From the NCBI GenBank assembly GCA_964036315.1, contig OZ038487.1, positions 49,578,659 through 49,642,658 on the forward strand: a stretch of 64,000 bases of DNA. Reading direction: 5' to 3'. Shown here piece after piece: positions 32,800-44,189 of the stretch. How positions within the stretch are numbered: position 1 is the first letter of the stretch; each line of letters begins with the position of its first letter. The notes beneath the pieces are model-generated. The model was not told the origin of the DNA, did not search any database, and saw nothing but the letters and a program-made list of their open reading frames with translations. This DNA comes from Acanthosepion esculentum. Lineage: Eukaryota > Mollusca > Cephalopoda > Sepiida > Sepiidae. A program made the position numbers and the translations under genes.

Positions 32800-33760
32800 T
32801 GAAGTTAATAAGTGAATATATTTTTTGTTCATTTTTTTGACAAGAAAGAACAATTCTGTACAAGAACTGTCAACTTGGGTATTTTCGATTCCATCACACA
32901 CATTTCAGTACAATAATTAACTTGCGCAATAAGTTTGAATGATATCGCCAATGCTTTTTGGTTAAATGTGATCAAACTTGTAATGACATTTGCTATATAC
33001 ATTACTTTGTTCCTTAAGCTCATTCAAACAAAATGTGTAGAAGAATCTTCTCTTTAATTAAAAATAATCCTTAGTCAAACAAAATGATCAAATTCAAAAG
33101 ACATTGTTGTGTAGAATCAGCAAATTTTGAAGACAAATCCCATAAGTTGATCATAGCAATATAAAAGAAACATTCTCTTTCCTAAATTCTTCATACATCT
33201 CACCAAATTAAAAGATATATCCTTAATTTTGGAATCACTTGGCAGAAAATGTCTACGACAGTTTAAAGAAAGCACCAACAAAAAGGATTATGACAATCAT
33301 TGTCAGTTATATAAAAGAAAACAAAAACTTGTAAGAAAGAACATTTACTTTGAAAGACAATTGAATAAAGACTTCCCAAGCTCAATTTCCTTCAAAATGT
33401 AATCCTTTATCAAGGAAAAATGCAAAAGACTGGTATGGTTGGTGGTGAAACAATCAGCTTTACATCATGTAGATTGTAAGAAAAATTAATGCTCAAATGC
33501 TAACAAGATGAAGAGGCTGGAGACATGATGATAGGCAAAAACCAATTATTTCTTTCAAGAAATTTCGCGAATCTTTCTCTGCTGTCATCCAAATTTTGGG
33601 AAGATTAATTTTTGTACTTTATTTTGATAGAAAACTGAGCAGAAAGAAAATGAAAGATTTTTCTTGATCCAGTTCTTAAATAATGGCTGCTTGTTCACTA
33701 TCAAAGCTGAGATAACATAAATTTTTTATGAAAAGCCAAAAATATTGGGTGGATTTCTTG
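32800..33760. other. No gene seen
   Basis: AT-rich. Balanced purine content and a few short frames, but no recognisable protein or repeat. Confidence 0.4.
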
Positions 33761-33769
33761 ATATAAACT

Positions 33770-34050
33770 TGTGTGTGTGTGTGTGTGCGCGAGAGAGAGA
33801 GAGATATGGTACATATACATTAGTGTGCTAATATGATACATACAAATTAGTGTGTGTGTGTGTGAATATGATACATATTCATTAGTTTGTGTGTAAATAT
33901 GATATATACGCTTTAGTGTGTACAAATATGATACATACGCTTTAGTGTGTACAAATATGATATATATGCTTTAGTGTGTGTGTATGTGAATATGATATAT
34001 ATGCATTAGTGCTTGTGTGAATATGATATACATTAGCTTGCACATATGAA
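33770..34050. repeat. (GT)n plus ~35-bp minisatellite
   Basis: (GT)n (33771-33789) and (GA)n lead into about eight units of 30-38 bp built on 'aatatgatacatacgcttta' and 'gtgtgt'. Units vary in the length of the GT run. Confidence 0.85.
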
Positions 34051-34189
34051 TATATAAAAAAGTAAAATCGAGCAAATTAGATAAAATATTGAAAAGAAAC
34101 CCTATAAAACAGTTGTAGCATCATTGAAAATATGATACAAATAACAAAATAACACAACACAAATGAAAACATCATCAGTACATGACAAA

Positions 34190-34450
34190 CATTCCCAATT
34201 CCAGCCTGTTATTGCAGAACAAATTTCAAATCTCCAGTAAAATATCACTACCTACATAGCAACATAATATACAAAGCTACTGTAAGAGCCAAAGAAAACA
34301 GAAAAAATGAAATTTATGACTCAAAAGAATACAACCTTTGCTGAGAACAGAAAATGGGAATAATCACTTTTCCAGAATACTATAAAATCCGAGTTATAAA
34401 ATATCAGAATTTATTTTAAATACTGTCAATGACAAATTCCTATAATGCTA
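34190..34450 (+). pseudogene. Possible Penelope-like endonuclease remnant
   Basis: 'NIIYKATVRAKENRKNEIYD' can be read at 34262-34322 if one frameshift is allowed; it resembles the segment before and into the GIY-YIG domain of Penelope-like elements. No complete domain or catalytic residues can be confirmed. It lies upstream of, not downstream from, the RT fragment at 35584, so it would belong to a different copy. Confidence 0.3.
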
Positions 34451-34795
34451 TTTATAACCATATCCTGACTCCAAAGACTAAACTATTAATAACTGAAAAT
34501 AATAAACTTTCTTTCAAAGCAAATACCAATTTTTAGAAACCTAGAAATTTTACAATAAATAAACAAGTATAAAATAAAGAAATTCAAGGTCAAGACTAAA
34601 CATAATCAAAAACATTAGTCCTAACCAAATAACTGGGGAAAAAATGGTTTCTCATCCTTCACTCGTGTATTTCTAGAAATCCTACACAAAGCGGTACTTA
34701 TGACTGCTTATGGTGTGAAACTGCCAGTCATCATGCAATGTTGATGTCCAAACTGTTTATATCTATATGAATTCATATATGTGTGTAGGTGTGTG

Positions 34796-34826
<31 letters not shown>

Positions 34827-35260
34827 CTATCCAAAATATTGTCCATGCCATATATGTATTTATATTTGTATAAACCTTCTTATCCTCCTATTTGCTTCCA
34901 TGCTTTATTTCTTTCAAAACGTAAAGGGTTGCTGAAAAGTAATAATTAACTGATAATGTATTTGGCATAAAAACTTTTTACATATTATATATTTATGATA
35001 TAACACTACATAGAGAAGTCAGTCACTGCACATTATGTAACAAGAGCTGCAAAGAATGAGCATTATTGCCACATCTGCACAAGAGAATGTAAGACTCTAG
35101 CAAGACTAAAAGTCACATTATATTGCTGCCCATATTTACGGATGGATCGAGTGATGACATTACTTGAAATCAAGTTGCAAACAATTTTTGCATGAGAATG
35201 TGCATCAAAATATATAAAAGCCATGTACATACACATTCATAGTCAACTAACGAAATCATT
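34450..35260. other. No gene seen; (TA)/(CA) microsatellite
   Basis: (TA)n(CA)n at about 34795-34827. Otherwise AT-rich without recognised features. Confidence 0.5.
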
Positions 35261-35290
35261 TTCATACATATATATATATGTATATATATA

Positions 35291-35439
35291 TAGTGTAACC
35301 CGGATATAAGAGAGTTGTCGGGACTGGAGAAGAAGTATCTTATATCCGGGTTTGGTCTATTTTGTTTTATTAACACAGGCTCTAATTTGGGACCAGAGAA
35401 AATCTCTTATATCCGGATTTCTCTTATATCCGGGTTACA

Positions 35440-35442
<3 letters not shown>
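35291..35442. mobile_element. pogo-like MITE (152 bp) in a TA array
   Basis: The ends are '(T/C)AGTGTAACCCGGATATAA' and its inverse, flanked by TA. The right end has a doubled inner copy ('ctcttatatccggatttctc'). The internal sequence is non-coding. CAGTG-type termini and TA targets fit pogo/Tigger-like Tc1/mariner elements. Confidence 0.75.

Positions 35443-35483
<41 letters not shown>
35443..35483. repeat. (TA)n microsatellite
   Basis: About 20 TA units directly against the right end of the MITE. Confidence 0.98.
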
Positions 35484-35486
<3 letters not shown>

Positions 35487-35583
35487 GGCAGCAATCCCTT
35501 TTTCATGCAAGTTTAGTTGAAAATGAAAAAAGTGTGATTGTTGAGATTTCAATTAATTTCTCATGTGTTCGTATAATTTTTTT

Positions 35584-36500
35584 TTCTTTTCAGGACATAA
35601 ATTATATAAAAAATTGACCAAATGTTTGAAAATCAATAAAATTATTGGAAATTACCAGCCAGAATACCTACACAGAAACGTCAAAATACACAAACCCAAA
35701 CACTCATTACGATTTATCATTTCACAGAAACCAACACCTATATACCAAATGTCAAAATTTCTCAACGATACTATTATCCTATATCTACCTACCAGTTATC
35801 ACATCAAATCAACCCATGAGCTCCACCAAATCTTTCAAACTACAAAACCAAACCAAGGCATTCTGGTGTCAATTGACATCAAAAATATATTTACAAATGT
35901 CCCTGTTGATGAAACCATAGATATAATCATTAACTTTATATATAACAATAATTTAATTCCATCTCCATCCATCAAACCCAATATTCTTCATGATTATTGC
36001 ATGCGTGCACTACTAAAGTGCCGTTGTATGACCATAACAGCAAAATTTACACTGAAACTAATGGAGTCTCAGTCTGTGCTTCTCTATTACATGCCCTACA
36101 TAGAAGACAAGATTTTTAAAAAGGTTACTAAACCAAAAATATGCATCCATTATGTAGACAATATTTGAAAAAAATTCCATCCTCAACTTAGCCAACAAAA
36201 TAAACTCCCATTCTTAGATGTTCTTGTAGAGTCTATTAATAATACATTAACAACATCATTATATAAAAAACCCACAAGTAAAATCTCTTGCCATCTTAAT
36301 TTTACCAGCCAATGTCCTCTCAGATATTAAATAGGTGTTATTAAAAATTTCCCTATGCAAGCACACAAGAATTCATCTTCTTGTATGCTTTTCTTTAAAG
36401 AACTTAATAATATGAAACAAATGTTTGATAATAACAGTTTTCCAAACCATCTTATAAATTACCATATTAGATTTTTTTTCCTAAGGTAACCAGTAACAAC
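35584..36500 (+). pseudogene. Penelope-like element reverse transcriptase fragment
   Basis: The frame to 36168 carries 'YLHRNVKIHKPKHSLRFIIS' (the PLE 'KIHKP' block), 'ILVSIDIKNIFTNVPVDETI' (the 'S-D-V-x-x-LFTNVP' block) and ends 'ICIHYVDNI' at the expected YVDD box, where the second catalytic Asp is Asn and a stop follows. Downstream frames continue with 'LPFLDVLVESINNTLTTSLY' and 'NSSSCMLFFKELNNMKQMFD', typical of PLE RT C-termini. The N-terminus is truncated. A pyrimidine tract with 'cag' directly precedes the homology, probably by chance. Confidence 0.85.
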
Positions 36501-36655
36501 ACAAAACATACACAAAAGGATTTAGAAAACATTTGGACAATTTTTATATAATTTATATCCTGAAAAGTAAATTATATGAACACATGAGAAATAAAAAATC
36601 TAAAGCACCACACATTGTCAGTCATTTTCAACATTATATATATATATACACATAC

Positions 36656-36759
36656 ATAAAAGTGAACACTGAAGGCGACACTCAGAGGCATCCTGGTGAT
36701 TGCGTCTAGCATGAAATAGCCTGTCGCCTCTGAGTGTTGACTTCAGTGTTCACTTTTAT
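36656..36759. repeat. Hairpin with 35-bp arms next to the Penelope-like fragment
   Basis: 36656-36690 and 36725-36759 are inverted copies with few differences ('gtgaacactgaaggcgacac'), loop 34 nt. Followed by 'gatattgagcactttattcc', a motif also found after the 31224-31391 palindrome. Likely an element terminus. Confidence 0.88.
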
Positions 36760-36820
36760 ATTTACATATGCTCTATCTCTGATATTGAGCACTTTATTCC
36801 ACAAATATAGCACACTTTAA

Positions 36821-36821
<1 letters not shown>

Positions 36822-36860
<39 letters not shown>
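36822..36860. repeat. (TA)n microsatellite
   Basis: TA array closing the Penelope-like/hairpin block; AT-rich DNA to 37120 has nothing recognised. Confidence 0.97.
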
Positions 36861-36866
<6 letters not shown>

Positions 36867-37124
36867 ATGCATATATTTATGTATATACAATTATAGATAT
36901 GTTTGATAATGATTCAACCATTCATTCCCCCTTATATCTTGATCTCAAGATCTAAAGGCTTTGTGGGCTTGTAAAACCTAAGTAATTTCCTGCTAAGTTT
37001 AAAGAAAATCTGTTATTCAGAATATAGTTGTCTTGTCAGTTTGCCAGAATGAAATGACAGGAATGCATTTAACTAACATCCTTAAATAAAGAATGTGCAT
37101 CACAAAAGAAAAGTTAAGCATTAT

Positions 37125-37425
37125 TGAGTATGTAAGTATGTAGATGGGTAACCGCTTGGGAATACCAGGTTGTATAATCTTGGATGCGTATTTGGCATAA
37201 TGGATAACAGCTTGGAATTGGAAATCAAAGTGCTGAGTCCCAATTTCAGTCAGGTTCATTATATTCACTTACATGCAAAATTAGGAAAAGCATGAATTCA
37301 CTAAGGGTTAATTAGTAGGACTTACATCAGTAAATCATTATTATCTCCCCAAAATTCTTACAAACTAAAAAATATTTTCTGGCTTTAAATAACCTGCAAA
37401 AGGTTGATAAGCTGTAAAAAAACAA
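37125..37425 (+). repeat. 5S-tRNA composite SINE (SINE-A), 5S part truncated
   Basis: Starts inside the 5S portion: 'gtagatgggtaaccgcttgg' and 'gaataccaggttgta', then 'atcttggatgcgtatttggc' and the tRNA-like body, and the tail 'ggctttaaataacctgc', 'aggttgataagctgtaaaa'. Confidence 0.82.
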
Positions 37426-37604
37426 TCCTTCAATACAAATACAACCTAATATTGCAATGAATAAACAGTAGAATTACTTTTAAGTTCTAAAATTTAAAAC
37501 TTAATGAATAAAAATAAAAAATAAACTATTACAAATGACAATTATATATCTGACATTGATAGTGACAGTAATTTATGTAAGTTAATTATACAAATTTGTA
37601 TTTT

Positions 37605-38060
37605 TCCTACATTGGGATAGCAAAAGATGCCATCCAAAAGTTAAGCCTTAAGGAACGGGAAAATTTAATTAGAATCAAAGAAAAGTGTTCAGAACTACTA
37701 TGTAATATCAATCCTGCTTTATGGCAGTGCATACTGGACAATTTCCTCACAGATGTAGAGGAGACTTGAGGCAACAGAAAATGGTTCTACAAAGGTATAC
37801 AGAGAAGAATACCATAGACTGAGCATAAGAGCTAGAAGGAAATTTTAGGGAAAATGGAAACAAAGAGAACTCTCATACTTAGACTCAAGAAGAGGTAGTT
37901 GAAATTTCCAGGACAAATAATGAGAAAAAAAGAAAGCTTGGAAAATATGATACTCACAAGACCTATGGAGAAAAAGAGGTAACCTACTCAAGAAGCATGT
38001 ACAAATGGATAGCTAAAGATGAAGTGAGAGGAATAGTAAAAAAAGCAATTACTGTTAAGA
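37605..38060 (+). pseudogene. RTE-type LINE, 3' ORF region
   Basis: 'IGIAKDAIQKLSLKE', then shifted frames with 'ETKRTLILRLKKR' and 'NMILTRPMEKKR', in the order seen at 48500-49000. Several frameshifts. Confidence 0.7.
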
Positions 38061-38085
38061 TATTTAAAAAAATCTTTTATAATGT

Positions 38086-38155
38086 TATTCACCCTGTATA
38101 ATGCACCAGAGCCAAGGTTACATGTTAAGATTGTAGTAATCAGGGAAGCATTCTC
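38086..38155 (-). repeat. LINE family 2, 3' tip
   Basis: 'ttcaccctgtataatgcacc' and 'attgtagtaatcagggaagc' match the family's 3' end on the minus strand. A SINE body follows at 38157. Confidence 0.5.
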
Positions 38156-38156
38156 A

Positions 38157-38425
38157 GTGTGGGTTATTTAAAGCCCAAATATATTTTAGATTTTAAGAAT
38201 AATTTTATTTTGTGAGTGAATATTTCATTAACAATCTCTAAAGAATAACAATGATTATTCCAGACACAAGTCCTACTATTTAACCCATAGATAGGGGGAA
38301 GAGATGGACTCATATTTTTCTCAAAGGTATTGGCTTGCAAGTGAATGTACCAACACCAACTGGAATTCAAACTCAGCTCTCCAATTTTTCTTTCTGAGCC
38401 ACTATTCATTAACCACTCGCACATC
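38157..38425 (-). repeat. SINE-A body without 5S head
   Basis: Minus strand: tail 'ggctttaaataaccc' (as 'gggttatttaaagccc'), body 'ctatctatgggttaaat', and tRNA-like head 'gagttTgaattccagttgg' region near 38355-38385. Confidence 0.65.
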
Positions 38426-38745
38426 TATCCTATACCCAGATAGATGGTCTTCCAATGCTAAACAGCTTCTATCGACCCATCAGTTAAGTACCTGTGATTC
38501 TGTGCTAGCACAACTATAGCAGCTTCTGAACTGTTTTCTCTAACTAATCTCACTCCCAAGGCTTGTGTAAACCAATGGTAGAGTTTTCACACAATTCTTA
38601 ATACTGCCACATGCTGGGATCATCCTCCCATACTGTTATTATAAGGAAGTAACTTTGACAAAACCACTTTGATTAGAGATTTGAAATTAGGTCTCATAGT
38701 TGGAAAGCTAATTCTCTAACCACCCAGCCATATACCTATGATAAC
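38426..38745 (-). repeat. Second tRNA-headed repeat
   Basis: Minus strand: A-box-like 'tatggctgggtggttagaga' and B-box-like 'taatttcaaatctc' at 38680-38740. The part 38480-38590 ('ctgtgctagcacaac', 'ctcactcccaaggcttg') recurs at 42500-42600, so this is a dispersed family distinct from A, C, D and E. Confidence 0.6.
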
Positions 38746-39045
38746 GCTAAAATAATATTAAAAACAGAAATGTTCTTTTCAGCCTTTGGGAAGGTAGACC
38801 TTTTGAAATGCTACATGATTAAGTATAATTGAATGTCATTATTGATAAGAAACAAATTAAATTTCCGTTTCAGTTGGAATTAAGTTGCAATCTCTGAATA
38901 ATGAAAAAAAAAAATATTTGTCTATATTAACCTGCATTTACTGAATGCTTTCTTGCTGGACATTTTGTATGGTGAACAAATCACATCTAAAAGAGTGGCT
39001 TTTGCATAACCACTGTAAGGAGCTGTTTGGAGATTAAAAAAAATA
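38746..39045. other. No gene seen
   Basis: AT-rich, with nothing recognised. Confidence 0.4.
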
Positions 39046-39049
39046 TTAT

Positions 39050-39480
39050 TGGTTCTGACCTGGCAGCTTAGCTTTTGTCACTTTCCCACCAGTGTAAAGT
39101 TGCTTCCCGGTGCCTTTTCTATAAATACTTTCATGGTAATTGTTCAAATGAACTCTTTGCTATGGTACCTAAACTATGAATTTAAATGCAGTACTAGATT
39201 AGCAACAAGGTCTCACCAATTTACAGTTGAATTGGTTAAATACAACCCATAAATTCTATGCTAACAGTTTCTTTTCTTGCACTTCTCACTCTTCCGAGAC
39301 CATACTTTCCAGCCAACTTTGATCTTCAAAAATTTAAATATAATGTCAATCGTCATCTTCCTGATCACTCTTCTATTGTTCTTGCTCCTTAATGATGTTT
39401 CTGTTTTCAAATTCTTTCACCCTCAGTAACCCCTTGTGATTTAACATCTTTACTGCCTTGCTTAGGGTGAATTCAATTAA
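39050..39480 (+). pseudogene. LINE family 3, 3' end
   Basis: 'FKCSTRLATRSHQFTVELVK' in the frame ending at 39252, preceded by shifted 'CAFSINTFMVIVQMNSLLWY'. The 3' tail reads 'gccttgcttagggtgaattc'. Confidence 0.75.
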
Positions 39481-39489
39481 AAAAATACC

Positions 39490-40600
39490 CTTAATATTTC
39501 ATTTGGAAAGAAAAGCATATTGCAGAAATCTTGGCAAGTAGGTAAAACAAACTTAGATATTTTCAAAATATATTCAATTTCTACTGATTTATTTTGTTCA
39601 TTACTGAAGAGTTGATCTGAGAATGCCATCAATAGATATGAACACTTAAATAAAATACATCCAGAACAAGTCTTTAAAACTGCTATCATGACACACTACA
39701 GTTTGGTGTAAATATATACCTACTGTATCTATTCAGTATAGATCTTGTTTTAAGGGAAAGCACTTTTATATATTCAAATACAAACCTGATTCTATATCAC
39801 TATTCTCTGGCAAACCATTCTCCTCTTTCACTATTAGCTTCAAATTCTACATTTCTTCCCCCCTCCCCTCAAATTTGAGTTATGGGGATGCTGAAAAGTT
39901 CTCAATCCAACCCACTTCCCCAAATCAGTATTCTGTATAGTTATACTGATTTTGGAAAGCAATTAAAAAATTTTCAGTACCTTTTCTGTGCAGATGTATA
40001 TATGACAAAAATCTATATATCAGACTAAGAGTGAGTAATTAAAAAAAAAACTACATTATGCATTCCATCCTTAAAAAGGAGTACAGCAAGAACTCCTTTT
40101 GAAGAAAAAAACATGATAGAAATTTTTTAATTTTTATCATTCAGTTGCAATATATGTAAGTTTTCAAAATGTTGCACTGGAAAATCTTTCATATTTTTCA
40201 ATGTAGACATGATTATTTTTTGGGACCATTTCACTTCACAGAAACCACAAGAAATGTAGATGATGACTGAAAATGTGGAACAACACAACTAAAATACCAA
40301 CAGAGAGAAAAAGATTGATGAATGTACATGAATAAAAATGGGCTACAATGAAAAATCAAAACTAAAAGCATTTAAAACTGATCTGCATTGTAGAAATAAA
40401 ATCTGTGATACATACTGAAAACATAGTAAAAGGGTGGAATGGTATGCCTGCCATCTTGTGCAGATCCTACAGTCAGCATGAATTTCCACTCAAGGGGCAC
40501 TGATTACTCACCCAGACATAAATGATTTAACAATTTTAAAAATTATGAAAAGGAAATAGTATATTTTACACTCAAAACAATATCATGCTATTTATTTTAC
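39490..40600. other. No gene seen
   Basis: AT-rich. A small stem-loop 'aaaaggagt...actcctttt' lies at 40074-40102. Nothing else. Confidence 0.4.
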
Positions 40601-40604
40601 CATG

Positions 40605-40660
40605 ATATTCACCTTGTACAAGGCTCAAGAGCCACTTGAGCTAGAGGTTAAAATAAGGAA
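40605..40660 (-). repeat. LINE family 2, 3' tip
   Basis: 'ttcaccttgtacaaggctca' with 'agagccacttgagctagagg' is the family terminus. DNA to 41140 has no recognised feature. Confidence 0.55.
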
Positions 40661-41142
40661 ATGTGGCATAAAACTCCAGTTCAAAATCCCAGGAAGAAAT
40701 GTGAACTTGATGATATTTAATCATTAATATTGTAATATATAAAAAGATCACTGAGAAAGTAATGTCTCCTATCTTATTATACTGGCCATTGATGTCAAAG
40801 GCAGGTGTTAGGAGATTAAAGTTTTCTGCCAGTAGTGCATAATTATTTTGCCTTGTTACAGATAGAAGCAATCTCCCAAAATATTATGAAGACCAAACAA
40901 TGGATATAATCACAGTTGGGCTGTTGAGAATACATTTCAGCAGTAGAAACATCAGTGTTTGTGACAGAAATACATAGCCAATTGTGGTGCTTTCATGCTA
41001 TGTTTTAGCTGAAAACTTTCTCTATCAAATGGCCTTATTTTGCTCCCTATATGGAAAGATATAAAAGGCATTACTGTTGAAGAATCTCTCCTAATAAATA
41101 AATAGATATCACAAACATACACTTCTTTATATATATATATTT

Positions 41143-41454
41143 TGTTTGTTTGGGGTTTTATGGCATATCAACCACTATGGGTTATATATATATATATATG
41201 TGTATGTGTGTGTGTGTGTGTGTGCGATTGTATTTTTGTGCGAGTATGTATACATGCATTTTCATATATACATACATACATACATTACACCAATACAATT
41301 GTTCATGCTTATATATGTGTTTTGTGTGTGTGTGTGTGGATGCATGTCACTCATATGCCATTGTGGGAAAGAGGATGGGTATAGCCAGTACGTGACATGC
41401 ATATCAAAATATTTCTACATTTCATATAAAAGTATATTTATGAGCCGTGAGGAG

Positions 41455-41500
<46 letters not shown>
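41143..41500. repeat. SINE-C tail fragment and (TA)/(GT) microsatellites
   Basis: 'gtttggggttttatggcata' and 'tcaaccactatgggtt' (41149-41184) are the SINE-C 3' tail (element sense minus), running directly into (TA)n(GT)n (41185-41225). (CATA)n at 41268-41286, (GT)n at 41322-41338 and (TA)n at 41456-41500 follow. The overlapping 80-146-codon frames are microsatellite translations. Confidence 0.8.
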
Positions 41501-41509
<9 letters not shown>

Positions 41510-41532
41510 ATGCCTGCAAAGACATGTTGTGG

Positions 41533-41780
41533 TCACTTCATAATGGCACCTATCTTCACTGGTTCTATTTGCAGACACAAATTTGATTTGGCATCATCTA
41601 CTCTTGGAGATTTCTCAAGGTAATTGTTAAGATAACACGCCGCAACTTTATTGCTGACAATGCTGATGAAGTTGACTGCATGTCCTCCATTCACTTGGCT
41701 TGGTGATTCCATCTGAATTCTGAATTCAGCAGTGCCAGTATTACAATAAGAAAAGGCACAATTCAACAAAACTAGGGTAA
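41533..41780 (-). CDS. Candidate terminal exon, unknown protein
   Basis: Not recognised. On the minus strand the acceptor 'cttctttccgtcag' (41794-41781) has a pyrimidine tract, and the frame behind it is open for 82 codons to a TGA at 41533. Codon use is mixed, not repeat-like. It includes 'CNTGTAEFRIQMESPSQVNG', 'FISIVSNKVAACYL' and 'SNLCLQIEPVKIGAIMK'. The frame is also open upstream of the acceptor to about 41885, so an unspliced reading is possible. A chance ORF or an unrecognised mobile-element fragment remain real alternatives. Confidence 0.3.
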
Positions 41781-42049
41781 CTGACGGAAAGAAGATATGA
41801 GGAGCAAAACATAATATGAATGTACTGGAAAGGATTATTTTGTATTCGAGAGAAATCAGTTTCAGCGGCTGATCATAAGTACTTTTTTTTTTTCTTTGTT
41901 GGTTGGATTGGTTATTTTTTCTTTTAGGTTTCTTTCAGGGCATGTAAGCCTTGAAAAAAAAAAAGAAGGAAAAAAAAAACTCTTTCTAAATACTGCTCAA
42001 GCCTTCTTGATTATCATAATTTTTTTTTAATATAAATCAATGTGTATTT

Positions 42050-42305
42050 TTTATTACTTCTATGCGCCATGTCCTTTCAGAACATCAGTGATCATGGCTC
42101 TCCACAAATTCCTCTCTATTGTAGCTCTTGGCAATGACATTTTGCTATCCCTCCCGCCACTGACATTTCATCTGTCTCTTTCTGATTCAAAGTATAAGAG
42201 ACTATTTTGTTTTTGTTCTCTTCAAGAGGCTTAAATGCTCTGCTCATGATATTCTCAGCATTTCTGTTGCTTCCATTCTTGTCTAAATTATATTTCTCAC
42301 TCATG
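42050..42305 (-). pseudogene. RTE-type LINE, C-terminal fragment
   Basis: Minus strand, parallel to 26395-26640: starts at 'gcgccatgtcctttcagaac' with 'atcatggctctccacaaatt', the complement of 'WRAMIA'. It decays after about 42200, where 'NRNAENIMSRAFKPLEEN' follows the 'EIMSRAF' type end. Confidence 0.55.
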
Positions 42306-42359
42306 TTTATGACTCATAATGTCTGTTCTGCTAGGGAAGCTATTGAAGATGCCCGCTTA

Positions 42360-42610
42360 GGCACATTTGTGTTTGTTTAACATCCACAGAGCCCACCTGT
42401 GGTTTATACTGAAACAATGCTGACCTTAGAGTTTCTGGGAGAGAGCACCTTTTCTGAACAAGGTCAATGTGCGTAAATGCTTGGGGATGATGACTTGTGA
42501 CTTTGTGCTAGCACAACCATCAATGGCTCCCAAATAGTTCTCTCTACCCAATTTTACTCACAAAGCTTGGGTCAACCTGTGGTATGGTCTTCAGGGACAT
42601 TCCAAAGGTG
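42360..42610. repeat. Dispersed repeat, second copy of 38480-38590
   Basis: 'gactttgtgctagcacaacc' and 'ctcacaaagcttgggtcaac' correspond to 38490-38585. No tRNA-like head is evident in this copy. Confidence 0.5.
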
Positions 42611-42614
42611 CTGC

Positions 42615-43285
42615 ATGTTGGGTTGGTTGACTTAGTTTACTGACATATCAACCTCTGGGTTATTTAATGCCAAAATCTAAATATTTTGAACACAATTATA
42701 TACCTTCAACTACTGATGAAATGTATTGGGCATTTTGCTATAAAAAGTATTGTTGGTAATTCTATTTATAAAATGTATTGCTGGTAATTTTTTGATATAA
42801 AAATGTATTGCTGGTATTTTTTTTACTGTCTTAGGGTTTCGTTTTTGTTTTGGGGTGGGGTGGGGGACACTACATCCCCATAGCTCACAGTTCAGGGTGG
42901 ACCTGGGAACAAGTGCAATTAAGAGGTGGTACTATGCTCCTCAAAAGATTAAAAGGTTGGCTGTTGGAAGATCCTATGTCTGGCAACAGGACTCTGCACC
43001 ATGCCACTCAAGCAGGCAAACACAGTCATAGATGTCAGACAGTTTCTGCAACCACATCACTCCTTACATCTGGCCACCTAACTCTGCAGACTGCAATACC
43101 CTTGACTATTATATGTGGGGCACAGTTGAGTGAGAGACCAAAAAACTCCTTTTAACACCAGAGATGAACAGAAGGCAAGGATTATGGCAGTATTCACTAA
43201 CTTAAACAAGGAGACCGTCCAGGAGCAATACAGGAGATTCTGAAGTTGTCTGGAGACCGTGGTTGATGCCAATGGGTATTTTATT
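42615..43285 (+). mobile_element. SINE-C fused to Tc1/mariner transposase fragment (chimera 1)
   Basis: Left, 42615-42950: SINE-C tail and body (element sense minus), including 'gacatatcaacctctgggtt' and 'aattaagaggtggtac'. Where SINE-C normally continues 'ctcctcaaaacctcctgatc', the text switches at about 42947 to a transposase-coding segment on the plus strand: 'YVWQQDSAPCHSSRQTQS', 'ITPYIWPPNSADCNTLDYYV' and a C-terminal 'TVVDANG'-like end. This is the last part of the DDE/D domain (two acidic positions present), with stops. The same junction recurs at 44300-44475 in reverse. Confidence 0.75.
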
Positions 43286-43299
43286 GAATAAATTTGCTC

Positions 43300-44090
43300 T
43301 TTAGTACTCCAAGATTGATATTTGCCACATTGACAAAGAAAGAGATTATGTTTAAAACTGAATATTTTCTGTGTAAATTAAATGTTTTTTTCATAATAAC
43401 ACAGACTTAGTGATGTAGCTATCAACATACCATAATATATACAACCTACCCACTCATTCAAGTTACTGCAAATTCAACACTACTTAAGTTTGAAGGCTCA
43501 TGGAGAACTAAACTTTTTCATAGGACATGTCTGCTAGATAAATAAGTAAATTATTGTTGCAGAAGTTACCATTCCCTAAAAACCAATTGAACCATACCAT
43601 TTTTTTTGTTCCATACTGTGCCACATCTTTACCAGACACGTGCTGTTGGCATTCTGAAAATTGATATTATTTTTCCAAGATGTGAAGTGCCCTTCTTACA
43701 AAAGAATTTCAAGAGATTCCACATGTATATTTCTAACATCTGGATTAGGACTATGGCTTTCAGAAGCACAAAGACGGAATATTCTATATTGGTGATTAAC
43801 AATCTTTGAGAATCTATCTTCCTCAGACTTAAATGCCTGTTTCATAATATGCATCTCTTTATCAGTTTAGGCAATAGCTTGTAAAATTATTTTTTAAAGA
43901 CAATAGTAAAAACAATGACCAAGTGTAATAATTGTGTATTTGTTGAAAATTAGCTGATAATTTTTATCTGATTTCAAATGCCAAAGAGAAGAAATTTCAG
44001 TATGTATCAAAAGTTTAAGAACTGAATTTTGCACCTACTTCACTTGCAACATTTGTGAAGAACAACTTTACAATCCATGTTTTTTTTTTA
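43300..44090. other. No gene seen
   Basis: AT-rich. The frame at 43606-43809 has no recognisable domain. Confidence 0.4.
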
Positions 44091-44096
44091 AATGTT

Positions 44097-44145
44097 CACC
44101 CAATACAAGGCCCAAGAGCCAATCAAGGTAGAGGGTTACTGTGTG
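44097..44145 (-). repeat. LINE family 2, 3' tip
   Basis: 'ttcacccaatacaaggccca' and 'agccaatcaaggtagagggt' match the family terminus. Confidence 0.5.
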
Positions 44146-44189
44146 AACTTACATTAGCATAGGAAAGAACAGGCATTAGAAGTATAGAG

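Noticed and set aside
35564..35583. Intron acceptor just before the Penelope-like RT
   Set aside because: A 'tttttcttttcag' string does precede the homology, but the copy is 5'-truncated and the frame reads through; chance is sufficient.
41142..41586. Overlapping 80-146-codon ORFs
   Set aside because: Translations of (TA)n/(TG)n arrays (Tyr-Ile and Cys-Val runs); the same holds for frames at 55467-57149 and 63336-63584.
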